NCBI RefSeq assembly: GCF_030269925.1
Contig: NC_085121.1
Span: 7,953,501 to 8,017,500, forward strand
Direction: 5' to 3'
Length of the DNA stretch: 64,000 nucleotides
Origin: Bombyx mori
Taxonomy: Eukaryota > Arthropoda > Insecta > Lepidoptera > Bombycidae
Shown: piece after piece, positions 61,725 to 64,000 of the stretch
Numbering within the stretch: position 1 is the first letter of the stretch
How the letters are laid out: each line of letters begins with the position of its first letter
The notes under the pieces: generated by a model
Seen by the model: the letters and a program-made list of their open reading frames with translations, nothing else
Databases searched by the model: none
What the model was told of the DNA's origin: nothing
Made by a program: the position numbers and the translations under genes

Positions 61725-61997
61725 TTGCTTATGACCCTTTTTTTAACGCTGAGGAGGACATTTATGGATACCCGGTCGAGAGGGGTAACAGACCGAATTA
61801 TGTCGGACTCCCGCGCCTCCAGAGAAGAAGAGGGAGAAGAGGAAGACCGGGGTCCTCCTCTGCTTCCAATTCCTGCCGGAAGACTACGCCTTGTGAAAGG
61901 CGCGCAAAAAGCATTAGTGACTAATTTCCATTTACGAGTATCACCGTCACCTTTGTCGTGCAAACTAACCCTGATTTCGAGCAAACCGCTCTACTAA
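61725..61997 (+). other. Unidentified GC-richer segment with a 90-codon frame
   Basis: The frame contains RTFMDTRSRGVTDRIMSDSR and an acidic run (REEEGEEEDRG) followed by a Pro-rich stretch. Composition is unlike its AT-rich neighbours, which suggests a transposon-derived fragment or a real small coding exon. It lies downstream of the heat-shock leader but is not in frame with an obvious start. I do not recognise it. Confidence 0.3.
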
Positions 61998-63000
61998 TAC
62001 CACAGGCTGGATCAATAGGTTCTGATAATAGGTTCATTAAGGTTCACATGGTTCATCGATATTAGTACCAAAATCCTGCCTTTTTCTGACCTAAATCAGT
62101 TAAATATTACGGAATGAAAGGAAGAATAACCATTATTAAAATAGACTTAAGCCTTTGTCATCTAGTCTGGAGGTCAAAGGTGCCATCTATTAACTGCTAA
62201 ACACTAAGAGAGCCACGAGAAGAATACATAATATATACCTATTTATATAAAAATTCATACATAGGTCCGAACCGTGTTAGTTGCCTATTAATCGACTTCA
62301 AATTAAAAGAAGTTTCTCAATTAATGTCGCATGTTTTTTAAACAAAATTACTGCAGAACATGCCGAAGTTGTAAAAATAAATATTCGAGTAGGTCAGTAA
62401 CACAATTGCTACTTCAGTGATTTTCCATTACGACCATTGACCTAATTTGTGAATGAAGACACGCCTTTCTTACTCGCATTTCGAAGTCACCCTATCTATA
62501 CCTGATACCGCATACAAAAGCTTCATTTCGAACTCTGGCCGCATTAATGTAAACTCCCCTTTTAGATCTTCGCTATATCTTACCTTCGATGTATAGAGCC
62601 GGAATAGTCTGGTCCTCATTACCATTGAAATAAAACCTCCCGAAACGTTTACCGTGGAGGGATGTAAGGCGATTTCTTCTTGGATATTCATTTCCTTTTT
62701 ATTGCTTCAACCCGCTTAGATATAGCACTCGTAATGAAATACTAAATTTAGTACGAACGCTTTATAGCATATACCATGTACGTAACACTGACTTGAAGTG
62801 TTAGGTTTTTCAGAAAGTTGTCAAAATGGATTGCGTACATTTTTTTATTGCGCAAATGGATGATCGAGATCACGAATCGGTTACTGCCAAAGACATATTT
62901 TGCAAACTATGGAGCAGAGCGACTCAGCAGTTTAGAAAAAGTTGTACCAATTGGCCCGTGGTATTATTTATTTCCGTGTTAGCTACATATAAGTACCGGT
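61998..63000. other. Unassigned DNA with SINE crumbs
   Basis: TATTAGTACCAAAATCCTGC to CCTAAATCAGTTAAATATTA (62060-62116) and TTTTTTTATTGCGCAAATGG to CGAATCGGTTACTGCC (62840-62890) are probable degraded family A pieces. No gene is supported. Confidence 0.35.
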
Positions 63001-63371
63001 AACTCATACCCGATCCTGTAGACCGAATGGCAAACAGTCGACATCGCCATAAGCACGGCATTACGGATCATCCCGATCCATTAACGGTGCTTTTAGGTAC
63101 CACAAGGTCCGGTCACCGTCCTCGCCAAACCCGCCGCTTTATGTAGGGCTCGACGAGTGAACTAACCCATAGTCACAGCCCACTGAGTTTCTCGCCGGAT
63201 CTTCTCAGTGGGTCGCGTTTCTGATCCGGTGGTAGATTCTGCGAAGCACTGCTCTTGCTAGGGCCAGTGTTACCAACACTCCCGGTTAGAGCCCCGTGAG
63301 CTCCTATCTACACGTCAAGGAGAAGCTAAAATAACCTCTCAAGGCTATCAGCATAGGTAGGGGGAAAAAAC
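63001..63371 (+). repeat. Family B retroelement, near full length
   Basis: CCCGATCCTGTAGACCGAAT through TCTCAGTGGGTCGCGTTTC to CTATCAGCATAGGTAGGGGG plus an A-run. Confidence 0.82.
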
Positions 63372-63868
63372 CGGTAACACATGGAAGGAAATATAATAAA
63401 CACAAACCCTAAATATCTTGGACAAAGCCACTGACACCCACCAGGAAACTAATCCAAGCGCCTGTGATGATAGTCAATGAGGCCCAGAAACTACTAATAG
63501 TTTTATAAACTCAAAAATAAATAAATATTAGACACCTGAATAATACAGCACGGTCAAATAATAAGACGTCAGGATAATAAAAGACCACGCCGTTACAGTT
63601 TCCATTAGGCCACGTACATTAATAACGGGCTGCCTCGGAGATGCCTAATGTAATAGAGGCCATACAATAAATCGCAGACTTGTTAAAGGCATGCTCATTA
63701 CACTTACGATTACTTGATAATTTATTATAACTAGTCAGGTATAAGTATTGTCACACAGTAAAAACTTTTCTTTTAGAATGCTGGCCACAAAAAAGTTTAT
63801 TGAATTCGAATTTCGAATTATTCATGAAAATAAAATGTATACTTTTAGAATTTTAGTCATTTTTGAAT
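63372..63868. other. DNA upstream of the transposase frame
   Basis: AT-rich. It should contain the 5' end of the mariner-like element, but no inverted repeat can be confirmed without the other end. Confidence 0.4.
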
Positions 63869-64000
63869 ATGGAGTGGACGCTTAAAGAAGACCGTGTTGC
63901 AGTTATTGCGTTGCATCGTTGCGGTTACGCGCCAATTCCAATTTTTAACATACTGAAAAATTTGAATATAACCAAAAGATTCATTTATCGTACCATCAAA
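63869..64000 (+). CDS. Tc1/mariner-like transposase, N-terminal fragment (runs off the window)
   Basis: An ATG-initiated frame of 44 codons stays open to the last base. It begins MEWTLKEDRVAVIALHRCG and reaches RFIYRTIK at the window end. The spacing of a basic helix, a turn, and the FIYRTIK recognition helix resembles the first helix-turn-helix of mariner/maT transposases, which bind the terminal inverted repeats. The catalytic DDE/D part would lie beyond the window. I could not identify a 5' terminal inverted repeat in the roughly 200 bases upstream. Whether it is intact cannot be judged here. Confidence 0.6.
   Translation, partial: MEWTLKEDRVAVIALHRCGYAPIPIFNILKNLNITKRFIYRTIK

Noticed and set aside
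1..64000. CRISPR arrays, operons, bacterial-type promoters
   Set aside because: The sequence is insect nuclear DNA; the repeats are dispersed retroelements and Helitrons, not regularly spaced direct repeats.

Overview
The window looks like nuclear DNA of a lepidopteran, most likely the silkworm Bombyx mori or its close relative B. mandarina. It is AT-rich, gene-poor and packed with short retroelement tails of silkworm type: a tRNA-headed SINE family whose conserved right half runs from TTACTGGTGGTAGG to AAGCAATAAA (called family A here, Bm1/BMC1-type), a second A-tailed family ending in CTATCAGCATAGGTAGG plus poly(A) (family B), Helitrons with TC...CTAG ends, and RTE-like LINE tails ending in (GAT)n. 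Family names are from memory and need RepeatMasker; the structures were read directly.

Only one complete protein gene is visible. It lies on the + strand, coding from 45502 to 59705. Nine coding exons join without a stop into 1407 codons, with splice phases consistent at every junction. It predicts a signal peptide, a large Thr/Pro/Ser-rich mucin-like ectodomain with five degenerate LLPxGF repeats, a membrane-proximal SEA domain with a GSVLV self-cleavage motif, one transmembrane helix and a Tyr/Gly-rich cytoplasmic tail. A non-coding exon segment with a 22-codon upstream ORF precedes the start codon, and a poly(A) signal lies near 60611. Tandem duplicated splice donors at the end of the big exon, and read-through of the following intron, could each give secreted forms without the SEA domain and membrane anchor. 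I do not recognise the orthologue by name.

Layout: 1-45.3 kb holds repeats and unannotated AT-rich DNA with no convincing protein gene. A possible far-upstream promoter and first exon lies at 5581-6137. 45.3-60.6 kb is the mucin-like gene; its 8.9-kb first intron carries a family A SINE, two Helitrons and an RTE tail. At 61357-61496 there is a textbook heat-shock promoter (perfect three-unit HSE, CCAAT, TATAAAAG, initiator) followed by a leader exon and a 150-nt intron, but no heat-shock protein coding sequence follows within the window. This is the most interesting unexplained signal. The last 132 bases open a Tc1/mariner-like transposase reading frame cut off by the window edge.

Several retro-insertions are intact enough to read their target-site duplications (23.4, 35.4, 36.0 and 37.4 kb), including one of only 41 nt and two nested in older repeats. 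No rRNA, CRISPR array or stand-alone tRNA gene was seen.
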